A stretch of 40,184 bases of DNA from Hydrogenophilus sp. (lineage in GTDB: Bacteria > Pseudomonadota > Gammaproteobacteria > Burkholderiales > Thiobacillaceae): assembly GCA_020725195.1 (NCBI GenBank), contig DYFL01000022.1:1-40184 (forward strand). The letters are read 5' to 3'. The translations under genes and the position numbers were made by a program. Below, in pieces: positions 32,121 to 40,184 of the stretch. A model generated the notes under the pieces. The model saw only the letters and a program-made list of their open reading frames with translations. It searched no databases and was not told the origin of the DNA. Every line of letters begins with the position of its first letter. Position 1 is the first letter of the stretch.

Positions 32121-33461
32121 CTACTTGCCGATGCAGAACTGGCTGAAGATGCGGCCCAGGAGATCGTCGGCCGTGAACTCCCCGGTGATCCCGGCGAGGG
32201 CCTCCTGCGCGAGGCGCAGCTCCTCGGCGAGGAGCTCGGGCCGCCCGGCCGCGGCCCGGGCGCGTTCCAGGTGCCCGCCCGCGCGGGCCAGGGCCTCCAG
32301 GTGCCGGGTCCGGGCCATGAAGCTCCCCTCCCCCGCCGCCTGCCAGCCGGCCGCCTCGAGCAGGCGCCGGCGCAGCAGATCGAGCCCGGCCCCGGTCCTG
32401 GCCGACAGCCAGAGCTCGCGGCCGTCCGCCGAGCGCCGGGGCGCCTCGCCCGTGAGGTCGATCTTGTTGTGCACGGTGAGCACGGGAATGGCCGGCAGGC
32501 GAGCGAGGATCGCCGCCTCCCGGGCGCCCACGCCGTGGGCGGCATCCACCAGCAGCAGCGCCACGTCGGCGCGCTCCACCGCGGCCCAGGTGCGCTCGAT
32601 GCCGAGCCGCTCCACCGGGTCCTCGGTCTCGCGCAGGCCGGCCGTGTCGATCACATGCAGGGGCACGCCCTCGATCTGGATGGCCTCGCGCACGGTGTCG
32701 CGGGTGGTGCCGGCGATCTCGGTGACGATGGCCGCCTCGTAGCCGGCCAGGCGGTTGAGCAGGGCGGACTTGCCCACGTTGGGCTGGCCGATGAGGACCA
32801 CGTCGAGGCCCTCGCGCAGCAGCGCCCCCTGCCGGGCCTGGGCGAGCACCGCCCCGAGCTGCTCGCGGATCCCGTCCAGCCGGCCCCAGGCGTCCGCCTG
32901 CCCGAGGAAGTCGGTCTCCTCCTCGGGGAAGTCCAGGGTCGCCTCCACCAGCATGCGCAGGTCGATAAGGGTTTCCACCATCCCGTGCACCCGGCGCGAG
33001 AACTCCCCGGCGAGCGAGCGCATCGCCGAGCGGGCCGCCTCCCGGCTCTGGGCGTCGATGAGGTCGGCGATGGCCTCGGCCTGGGCGAGGTCGATCTTGC
33101 CGTTGAGGAAGGCGCGGCGGCTGAACTCGCCCGGCTCGGCGGGCCGCGCCCCGAGCTCGAGGCAGCGCGCCAGCACGAGCTGCAGCACCTGGGGCCCGCC
33201 GTGGCCCTGGAGCTCCAGCACGTGCTCGCCGGTGTAGGAATGCGGCGCCGGGAAGTAGAGCGCGAGCCCCTCGTCCAGGGCCCGGCCTGCGGCGTCGCGG
33301 AAGCGGGCGTAGGTGGCAAGCCGGGGCGTGGGCGTGCGGCCGACGATGCCTTCGATCAGGCCCGTGAGCTCGGGCCCGGAGACCCGCACCACCCCGATGC
33401 CGCCCCGCCCCGGCGGGGTGGCCACCGCCGCGATGGTGTCGCTATCTCTTGCGCGTGCCAT
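32121..33461 (-). CDS. mnmE: MnmE, tRNA modification GTPase
   Basis: K+-dependent GTPase that works with MnmG on U34 of tRNA. The 446-residue protein has the folate-binding N-terminal domain ([20 protein letters not shown]), the P-loop GQPNVGKS at 225-232, DTAGLRET and NKID, and the invariant C-terminal CIGK with Cys443. ATG at 33461 overlaps the yidC end by 20 bases, so translation is probably coupled. Usual betaproteobacterial order rpmH-rnpA-(yidD)-yidC-mnmE. Confidence 0.97.
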   Translation of the reverse strand: MARARDSDTIAAVATPPGRGGIGVVRVSGPELTGLIEGIVGRTPTPRLATYARFRDAAGRALDEGLALYFPAPHSYTGEHVLELQGHGGPQVLQLVLARCLELGARPAEPGEFSRRAFLNGKIDLAQAEAIADLIDAQSREAARSAMRSLAGEFSRRVHGMVETLIDLRMLVEATLDFPEEETDFLGQADAWGRLDGIREQLGAVLAQARQGALLREGLDVVLIGQPNVGKSALLNRLAGYEAAIVTEIAGTTRDTVREAIQIEGVPLHVIDTAGLRETEDPVERLGIERTWAAVERADVALLLVDAAHGVGAREAAILARLPAIPVLTVHNKIDLTGEAPRRSADGRELWLSARTGAGLDLLRRRLLEAAGWQAAGEGSFMARTRHLEALARAGGHLERARAAAGRPELLAEELRLAQEALAGITGEFTADDLLGRIFSQFCIGK

Positions 33462-35085
33462 GCCCGGCGCGCTCGATCACGGTGTTGATGCGCCACTGCT
33501 GCAGGATGGAAAGCACGTTGTTCACCAGCCAGTAGAGCACCAGGCCGGCCGGGAAGAAGAAGAAGAAGACCGAGAACACGAGGGGCATGATCATCATGAC
33601 CTTGGCCTGCACCGGGTCCGGCGGGGTGGGCGAGAGCTTCTGCTGGATGAACATGGTCGCCGCCATCACCAGGGGCAGGATGTAGTAGGGGTCGGGCGAG
33701 GACAGGTCGTGGATCCACAGGGCCCAGGGCGCCTGGCGCAGCTCCACCGCGCCGAGCAGCACCCAGTACAGGGCGATGAACACCGGGATCTGCACCAGGA
33801 TGGGCAGGCAGCCGCCCAGGGGGTTGATCTTCTCCTCCTGGTAGATCTTCATCATGGCCTCGTGCAGCTTCTGCCGGTCGTCGCCGAACTTCTCCTTGAG
33901 GCTCTGCAGGCGCGGGGCGAGCTTGCGCATCTGGGCCATGGACTTGTAGCTGGCGGCCGAGAGCGGGTAGAAGGCGAGCTTGATCAGCACCGTGAGCAGC
34001 ACGATCGCCCAGCCCCAGTTGCCCACCAGGTTCTCCAGCCAGTTGAGCAGCACGAACAGGGGATAGGCCAGGACGGTGAAGATGCCGTAGTCGACCACGT
34101 GCTCCAGGCCGGGGGCCAGCGCCTTGAGCTTTTCCTGCTCCTGGGGGCCGGCATAGAGGCGGGTGGCCACGCTCCTGGTCTCGCCCGGGGCCACCTTGAT
34201 GGCCGGCAGGATCATCCCCGCCGTGTACTCGTCGCCCCCCACGGCGCGGGTGTAGAACTCGCGCCGGGAGGCGTCGGCCGGGTCCTGGGTCAGCCAGGTC
34301 GCGACGAAGTGGTGCTGGACCAGGCCGATCCAGCCGTCCTGGGCCTGCCTGGCATGGTCCTGCTTGCCCTTGGCGATGTCGCCGAAGTCCACCTTCTGGA
34401 ACTTGCCCGCCTCGGTGTAGACGGCCGGGCCGGTGAAGGTGTACATGAGGGCCGATTCGCCCTCGGGCGCCTTGCCGTGGCGCAGCAGCTGGTAGTAGGG
34501 GTGGCCCTCGACGGGCGTCGCGCCGGCGTTGCGCACCGTCTGCTCCACACCGATGACGTAGCTGCCGCGGCGGAAGGTGTAGGTCTTCACCACCTCCGCC
34601 CCGTCGACCGTGGCCTTGAGGGCGAGCTTCAGCTCGTCCTGGCCCGGCTGGAGCTCGTGCTCGCCGGGGACCAGCTCGAACAGGGTCTTGTGGTTGGGCA
34701 GGCCCTCGCCGATGAAGCCGGACTGGGCGAAGTAGTTGCGCCCGGCCCGCTCCTCGAAGAGCTTCATGGGCTGGGTCCTGTCGTCGTTGCGGCGGTAGGC
34801 GCCCAGGACCAGCTCGCGGATGTCGCCGCCGTTGGCGTCGATCACCGCGGTCAGCACGTCGGTCCTGACCAGCGCCCGCGCCCCCATGACCGCCTCGCCG
34901 GGCACGGCCGGCTCGACGACCGGGGCGGGCGTCGGCAGGGACGGGGTCGGCACCGCGGGGTCTGCGGGCTGGACGGCGACCTCCGGCGTCGGCGCCTTCG
35001 GCGCGGAGTAGTCCTGCCAGGCGTTCCACAGCAGCAGCAGGGAGAAGGAGAAGACGATAAAGGCGATCAGGCGCTGGGTGTCCAT
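33442..35085 (-). CDS. yidC: YidC membrane protein insertase
   Basis: Inserts and folds inner-membrane proteins, alone or with SecYEG; among its clients is ATP synthase subunit c. The 547-residue protein has an N-terminal membrane helix ([20 protein letters not shown]), a Pro-rich linker (about 30-60), a large periplasmic beta domain and five C-terminal membrane segments with [20 protein letters not shown]. It ends in a basic tail (RAGHGTRKR). It starts 18 bp after rnpA; there is no room for yidD between them. Confidence 0.97.
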   Translation of the reverse strand: MDTQRLIAFIVFSFSLLLLWNAWQDYSAPKAPTPEVAVQPADPAVPTPSLPTPAPVVEPAVPGEAVMGARALVRTDVLTAVIDANGGDIRELVLGAYRRNDDRTQPMKLFEERAGRNYFAQSGFIGEGLPNHKTLFELVPGEHELQPGQDELKLALKATVDGAEVVKTYTFRRGSYVIGVEQTVRNAGATPVEGHPYYQLLRHGKAPEGESALMYTFTGPAVYTEAGKFQKVDFGDIAKGKQDHARQAQDGWIGLVQHHFVATWLTQDPADASRREFYTRAVGGDEYTAGMILPAIKVAPGETRSVATRLYAGPQEQEKLKALAPGLEHVVDYGIFTVLAYPLFVLLNWLENLVGNWGWAIVLLTVLIKLAFYPLSAASYKSMAQMRKLAPRLQSLKEKFGDDRQKLHEAMMKIYQEEKINPLGGCLPILVQIPVFIALYWVLLGAVELRQAPWALWIHDLSSPDPYYILPLVMAATMFIQQKLSPTPPDPVQAKVMMIMPLVFSVFFFFFPAGLVLYWLVNNVLSILQQWRINTVIERAGHGTRKR

Positions 35086-35103
35086 GGACTGTTTCCGGGA
35101 ACT

Positions 35104-35472
35104 CTACGGTTTCGCTTTCGCGCAGGACCGGCAGGCATCGAGCAGCCGGTCGAATTCATCCTTGATCTCGTTCACCGGACAGGGGTTCCTGAGGCGGGCC
35201 ACGATATCGAGGGGGCCCAGCTCGTGCTGCCGTATCCGGAACCGCTCCCGAAGCACGCGCCGGACGCGGTTGCGATCCACGGCCCGGCCCAGGAGCTTGC
35301 GGGCGACCACCAGCCCCAGGCGCGGATGCCCCAGGCCGTTTGGGCGGGCATGGACATCGAGACAGACGCCGCGCTGGACGCTTTTGAAACGAAAAACGGA
35401 TGAAAACTCATCCGTTTTGTGCAGCTTCTTTTCCCAGCCGAGGGCGAGCGGCCGGGCGGGGGCCCCGCTCAA
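35104..35472 (-). CDS. rnpA: Ribonuclease P protein component
   Basis: Basic protein that helps the RNase P RNA bind pre-tRNA. The 122-residue protein has the RNR signature in [14 protein letters not shown] and the N-terminal [12 protein letters not shown]. The frame begins with TTG at 35472, overlapping the rpmH stop as TTGA, which gives a start coupled to rpmH; no downstream ATG keeps the conserved N-terminus. An 11-bp perfect hairpin lies inside the gene at 35393-35418. The first 15 or so residues are variable in the family, so the start is less sure than the gene. Confidence 0.93.
   Translation of the reverse strand: MSGAPARPLALGWEKKLHKTDEFSSVFRFKSVQRGVCLDVHARPNGLGHPRLGLVVARKLLGRAVDRNRVRRVLRERFRIRQHELGPLDIVARLRNPCPVNEIKDEFDRLLDACRSCAKAKP
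35393..35418. promoter_or_regulatory. Perfect hairpin inside the rnpA coding region
   Basis: AAAACGGATGA (35393-35403) and TCATCCGTTTT (35408-35418) are exact complements around a four-base loop. On the mRNA strand the downstream arm ends in a U-rich stretch, as in an intrinsic terminator. It encodes part of KTDEFSSVF, a motif whose codons favour this palindrome. It may reduce rnpA expression relative to rpmH. Confidence 0.55.
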
Positions 35473-35603
35473 ACGGCCAGACGCTTGCGGCCCTTGGCGC
35501 GGCGGGCGTTGATCACGGCGCGGCCGCCCTTGGTCTTCATGCGGGCACGGAAGCCATGAGTGCGCGCACGGCGGATTTTGGAGGGCTGGTAGGTGCGTTT
35601 CAT
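35469..35603 (-). CDS. rpmH: Ribosomal protein L34
   Basis: 44-residue basic protein of the large ribosomal subunit: [20 protein letters not shown], then [20 protein letters not shown] and RLAV. It is complete and of normal length. A strong promoter precedes it (35634-35663). The stop codon overlaps the rnpA TTG start. It is divergent from dnaA, the usual arrangement near the origin. Confidence 0.98.
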   Translation of the reverse strand: MKRTYQPSKIRRARTHGFRARMKTKGGRAVINARRAKGRKRLAV

Positions 35604-35633
35604 GATGTGTGACCCGAATCCGAAAAGGGTCGT

Positions 35634-35663
35634 ATTACACCCCGTAAAGCGCTAATTTGTCAA
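35634..35663 (-). promoter_or_regulatory. rpmH-rnpA promoter
   Basis: On the minus strand TTGACA (35663-35658) is followed after 18 bp by TGTAAT (35639-35634), a perfect -35 and a one-mismatch -10, about 30 bp before the rpmH start. The leader can pair GACCC with GGGTC (35611-35630 region). Confidence 0.85.
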
Positions 35664-35713
35664 ACCTTCCCTGCCCCGATTCCCCTGCCCGGCGTGCCGG
35701 CCCGGGTGCTAAA

Positions 35714-37123
35714 ATGCCGGATCACGATTCCGATAACGAGCCCCCTCCCCTGATGCAGGACTTCTGGACCCACTGCCTGGCCCACTTCCAGGACACCCTG
35801 ACCGAGCAGCAGCTGAACACCTGGATCCGGCCGCTGTCGGTGGATGTCGCCGCGGACAGGGTCGTGGTCAAGGCGCCGAACCGCTTCGTCGCCCAGTGGG
35901 TCAGGGACCGCTACATCGGGCAGATCGAGACGCTGGCCCAGGGCTACTTCGACGGGACCTGCCCCATCGAGCTCATCATCAGCGAGGGCAAGGCCGGCGG
36001 CCGCGGCGCCAAGCCGCCGGACACCGGCACCAGCCAGCCCGGCGGCCGCGGCGCCGGGGCCGCGGCACAGCCGCCCCGGGGCCATGCCCCCGTGGTCATC
36101 GACGAATCCCGCCTCAACCCCCTGTTCAACTTCGACAACTTCGTGCGCGGCAAGGCCAACGAACTCGCCCGCGCCGCCGCGCTGCAGGTGGCCGACAACC
36201 CCGGCGCGGGCTACAACCCGCTGTTCGTCTACGGCGGCGTCGGCCTGGGCAAGACCCATCTCATCCAGGCCATCGGCAACCAGGTGGTGGCCGGCGAGCG
36301 CCGCGCACACGTGCGCTACATCCATGCCGAGCGCTACTTCTCCGACATGGTGCGGGCGATCCGCACCAAGTCCTTCGACGACTTCAAGCGCAAGTACGAC
36401 TCCCTGGACGTGCTGATCATCGACGACATCCAGTTCTTCGCCGGCAAGGACCGCACGCAGGAGGAGTTCTTCCACACCTTCAACAGCCTGATCGAGTCCG
36501 GCAAGCAGGTGATCATCACCAGCGACACCTTCCCCAAGGACCTGGAGGGCATTGAGGAGCGCCTGAAGTCGCGCTTCAGCTGGGGGCTCACCGTCATGCT
36601 CGAGCCGCCCGAGCTGGAGATGCGGGTGGCCATCCTGATGAACAAGGCGCGCCAGGAGCACGAGAAGCTCGACGAGGCCACCGCCTTCTTCATCGCCAAG
36701 CAGATCCGCTCCAACGTGCGCGAGCTGGAGGGGGCGCTCAAGCGGGTCATGGCCTATGCCCGCTTCCACCTGCAGCCCATCAGCGTGGAGCTCGCCAAGG
36801 AGGCGCTCAAGGACCTGCTGGCGGTGCAGAACCGGCAGGTCTCCATCGAGAACATCCAGAAGACGGTGGCGGACTTCTACAAGATCAAGGTCGCGGAGAT
36901 GTACTCCAAGAAGCGCACCCGCAACCTCGCCCGACCCCGCCAGATGGCCATGCACCTGGCCAAGGAGCTTACCGACATGTCCCTGCCCGAGATCGGCCAG
37001 GCCTTCGGCGGGCGCGACCACACCACGGTCATCCACGCCTGCCGCAAGATCGAGGAGCTCAAGGGCAGCGACCTCACCCTGCGCCGGGACTACAATCTGC
37101 TGATCCAGGTGCTGACGGGATAA
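35714..37123 (+). CDS. dnaA: DnaA, chromosomal replication initiator
   Basis: AAA+ protein that binds DnaA boxes and opens the origin. The 469-residue protein has domain I ([21 protein letters not shown]; written from 17), a Gly/Pro-rich domain II linker (about 92-127), domain III with GGVGLGKT at 174-181 and LIIDDIQF from 234, and domain IV with the DNA-binding signature [16 protein letters not shown]. The linker includes an exact 17-bp duplication (CCGGCGGCCGCGGCGCC at 35994 and 36039). ATG at 35714 was chosen; ATG 35753, giving MQDFWTHC, is a fair alternative. Neither has a good ribosome site. Confidence 0.97.
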   Translation: MPDHDSDNEPPPLMQDFWTHCLAHFQDTLTEQQLNTWIRPLSVDVAADRVVVKAPNRFVAQWVRDRYIGQIETLAQGYFDGTCPIELIISEGKAGGRGAKPPDTGTSQPGGRGAGAAAQPPRGHAPVVIDESRLNPLFNFDNFVRGKANELARAAALQVADNPGAGYNPLFVYGGVGLGKTHLIQAIGNQVVAGERRAHVRYIHAERYFSDMVRAIRTKSFDDFKRKYDSLDVLIIDDIQFFAGKDRTQEEFFHTFNSLIESGKQVIITSDTFPKDLEGIEERLKSRFSWGLTVMLEPPELEMRVAILMNKARQEHEKLDEATAFFIAKQIRSNVRELEGALKRVMAYARFHLQPISVELAKEALKDLLAVQNRQVSIENIQKTVADFYKIKVAEMYSKKRTRNLARPRQMAMHLAKELTDMSLPEIGQAFGGRDHTTVIHACRKIEELKGSDLTLRRDYNLLIQVLTG

Positions 37124-37147
37124 GCCATGTATAAGCCGGGGAAGAAA

Positions 37148-37156
37148 TGTGAATAA
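37148..37156 (-). promoter_or_regulatory. DnaA box (minus strand)
   Basis: TTATTCACA read on the minus strand, an exact match to the TTATNCACA consensus, 25 bp after the dnaA stop codon. Confidence 0.7.
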
Positions 37157-37229
37157 GCCCGGACCCCGGGGGACGGAGGCGAAACCATCCACATCCGTCC
37201 ACAGCCCGCACCCCGCTTTGTCCCTGGGA

Positions 37230-37238
37230 TTATCCACA
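37230..37238 (+). promoter_or_regulatory. DnaA box (plus strand)
   Basis: TTATCCACA, the strongest consensus box. It lies where the -35 of the dnaN promoter would be, so bound DnaA could regulate dnaN. Confidence 0.8.
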
Positions 37239-37255
37239 GCCTAACAGACTGATTT

Positions 37256-37264
37256 TGATATAAT
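37256..37264 (+). promoter_or_regulatory. Extended -10 promoter of dnaN
   Basis: TGATATAAT gives a consensus TATAAT with the extended -10 TG. No TTGACA-like -35 is seen at the right distance; that place is taken by the DnaA box. Transcription would start about 50 bp before the dnaN ATG. Confidence 0.65.
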
Positions 37265-37322
37265 TTCCGGGCTTATACAGAAAAACCCCCGTGACTAATA
37301 AACAACATCAGGAAGATTTCTT

Positions 37323-38426
37323 ATGCTTGTTCTGAAGACCAGCAAGGAGGCCATCCTCAAACCCCTGCAGGCCGTCGCCGGCGTGGTGGATCGCAAGCAC
37401 ACCCTGCCCATCCTGTCCAATGTGCTCATCGAGGCCCAGGGGGACCGGACCGCCTTCGTCGCCACCGACCTCGAGCTGCAGCTGACCGCCTGGGCCGAGC
37501 AGGGCGCCAGGGCGGAGGCCGCCTTCACCGTCTCCGCGCGCAAGCTGCTCGACATCTGCCGCAACCTGCCGGAGAGCGACATCGCCCTGGAGCTCGCCGG
37601 CGAGCAGCTCAAGCTCGCCGCGGGCAAGAGCCGCTTCAACCTGCAGACCCTGCCGGCCCGGGACTTCCCCCGCCTGCAGATCCCGGAGGGCGAGGGCGTG
37701 GCCTTCAGCCTGCCCCAGGGCCGGCTGCGCCACCTGCTCTCGCGCGTGCAGTACGCCATGGCGGTGCAGGACATCCGCTACTACCTCAACGGCATGCTGC
37801 TCAACCTGAAGGACGGCCGGATGAGCGTGGCCGCCACCGACGGCCACCGGCTGGCGGTGGATGCCGCCGCCCTGGAGGACGCCCCCGCCCGGGACCTGGA
37901 CGTGATCCTGCCGCGCAAGGCCGTGGTCGAGCTGGTGAAGCTCCTGGGCGACGGCGACGAGGCGGTGGAGCTGCAGGTCAGCCCCACCCAGGTGGTGGCG
38001 CGCTGCAGCCACTTCGAGCTCAGGAGCAAGGTCGTCGACGGCAAGTTCCCGGACTTCCAGCGGGTCATCCCCTCGGGCCACGACAAGGCATTCAGCATCG
38101 GCCGCAGCCGCTTCAACCAGTCCCTGACGCGGGCGGCCATCCTCACCAACGAGAAGTACCGCGGCGTGAGGTTGGCGCTCACTCCCGGCAGCCTGCGCAT
38201 CGTCTGCAGCAACAACGAGCAGGAAGAGGCCCAGGAGGAGTTGGACATCGCCTACGACAAGGAGCCCCTGGACATCGGCTTCAACGTCCAGTACCTGCAG
38301 GACGTGCTCAACAACCTGGACGGCGAGACCGTGCAGTGCAGCCTCGGAGACCCCTCCAGCAGCCTGCTCATCACCGTACCCGGCGAGGAGCACTTCCGCT
38401 ACGTCGTCATGCCCATGCGGATCTGA
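37323..38426 (+). CDS. dnaN: DNA polymerase III beta sliding clamp
   Basis: Ring-forming clamp that tethers DNA polymerases to DNA. The 367-residue protein is of normal length, with three repeated clamp domains: MLVLKTSKEAILKPLQAVAG at the start, HTLPILSNVLIEAQ at about 26-39, DIRYYLNGMLL near 155, TDGHRLAV near 172 and the C-terminal YVVMPMRI, the usual ending next to the clamp-binding pocket. AGGAAG precedes ATG 37323. gyrB follows 162 bp later with no recF between, as is common in Betaproteobacteria. Confidence 0.98.
   Translation: MLVLKTSKEAILKPLQAVAGVVDRKHTLPILSNVLIEAQGDRTAFVATDLELQLTAWAEQGARAEAAFTVSARKLLDICRNLPESDIALELAGEQLKLAAGKSRFNLQTLPARDFPRLQIPEGEGVAFSLPQGRLRHLLSRVQYAMAVQDIRYYLNGMLLNLKDGRMSVAATDGHRLAVDAAALEDAPARDLDVILPRKAVVELVKLLGDGDEAVELQVSPTQVVARCSHFELRSKVVDGKFPDFQRVIPSGHDKAFSIGRSRFNQSLTRAAILTNEKYRGVRLALTPGSLRIVCSNNEQEEAQEELDIAYDKEPLDIGFNVQYLQDVLNNLDGETVQCSLGDPSSSLLITVPGEEHFRYVVMPMRI

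Positions 38427-40184
<1,758 letters not shown>

Larger units (their letters stand above)
37124..37322. other. Candidate origin of replication between dnaA and dnaN
   Basis: A 199-bp gap with several DnaA-box-like sequences: exact TTATNCACA matches at 37148-37156 (minus) and 37230-37238 (plus), and weaker ones CCATCCACA 37185-37193, CCGTCCACA 37195-37203 and TTATACAGA 37273-37281. An AT-rich stretch (37241-37268) adjoins the second box and could be the unwinding element. The rpmH-dnaA gap has no such boxes, so the origin is most likely here, though the gap is short. Confidence 0.6.

Overview
The window is about 40 kb of a high-GC chromosome around the replication origin: dnaA, dnaN, gyrB, rpmH, rnpA, parAB and the ATP synthase operon lie together. 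Gene order and protein signatures point to a betaproteobacterium, probably of the Nitrosomonadales or Rhodocyclales type. The evidence is gyrB directly after dnaN with no recF, gatCAB divergent from mreB with pyrE and an AP endonuclease beyond, GyrB containing [16 protein letters not shown], and RnpA with KTDEFSSVF. This assignment is inference from family knowledge.

Layout. 1-6002: mreB (partial, minus), gatC-gatA-gatB (plus), pyrE (minus), AP endonuclease (plus). 6003-7928: a visibly less GC-rich accessory pair, an AAA ATPase and a TOPRIM/RloB-like partner, which resembles known phage-defence pairs; a perfect 34-bp palindrome lies in front of it and a REP-like hairpin behind. 7965-15703: ampG (plus), then on the minus strand a GAF-GGDEF-EAL protein, an orphan ParA-like ATPase, glmS and glmU. 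15834-23062: complete ATP synthase operon atpIBEFHAGDC (minus). 23165-27411: mnmG-rsmG-parA-parB (minus, overlapping genes). 27810-30222: a translationally coupled lipoprotein / M48 metalloprotease / lipoprotein set (plus). 30274-35603: ABC exporter, mnmE, yidC, rnpA, rpmH (minus). 35714-40184: dnaA, dnaN, gyrB (plus, gyrB cut by the window end).

Most genes are housekeeping: amidation of tRNA-bound Glu/Asp, tRNA U34 modification (MnmE with MnmG), cell-wall precursor synthesis and recycling (GlmS, GlmU, AmpG), ATP synthesis, membrane insertion, and chromosome replication and segregation. Three parS-like sites (27480, 30253, 38581) fit the ParAB genes. The last one contains the GTG start codon of gyrB.

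The most unusual signal is a set of short, structured, dispersed repeats that lie between genes and also inside conserved genes. A 69-bp element (23 codons, three-way-junction-like) is present twice in tandem upstream of gatC, once in diverged form between atpG and atpD, and once in frame inside mnmG, where it adds about 21 residues. A second palindromic family lies between atpE and atpF and, in frame with a 12-bp direct repeat on each side, inside gatB. Other repeats occupy the pyrE-xth, glmU-glmS, atpD-atpC and dnaN-gyrB gaps, and one forms the C-terminus of GlmU. The pattern recalls the Rickettsia palindromic elements that insert in frame into proteins.
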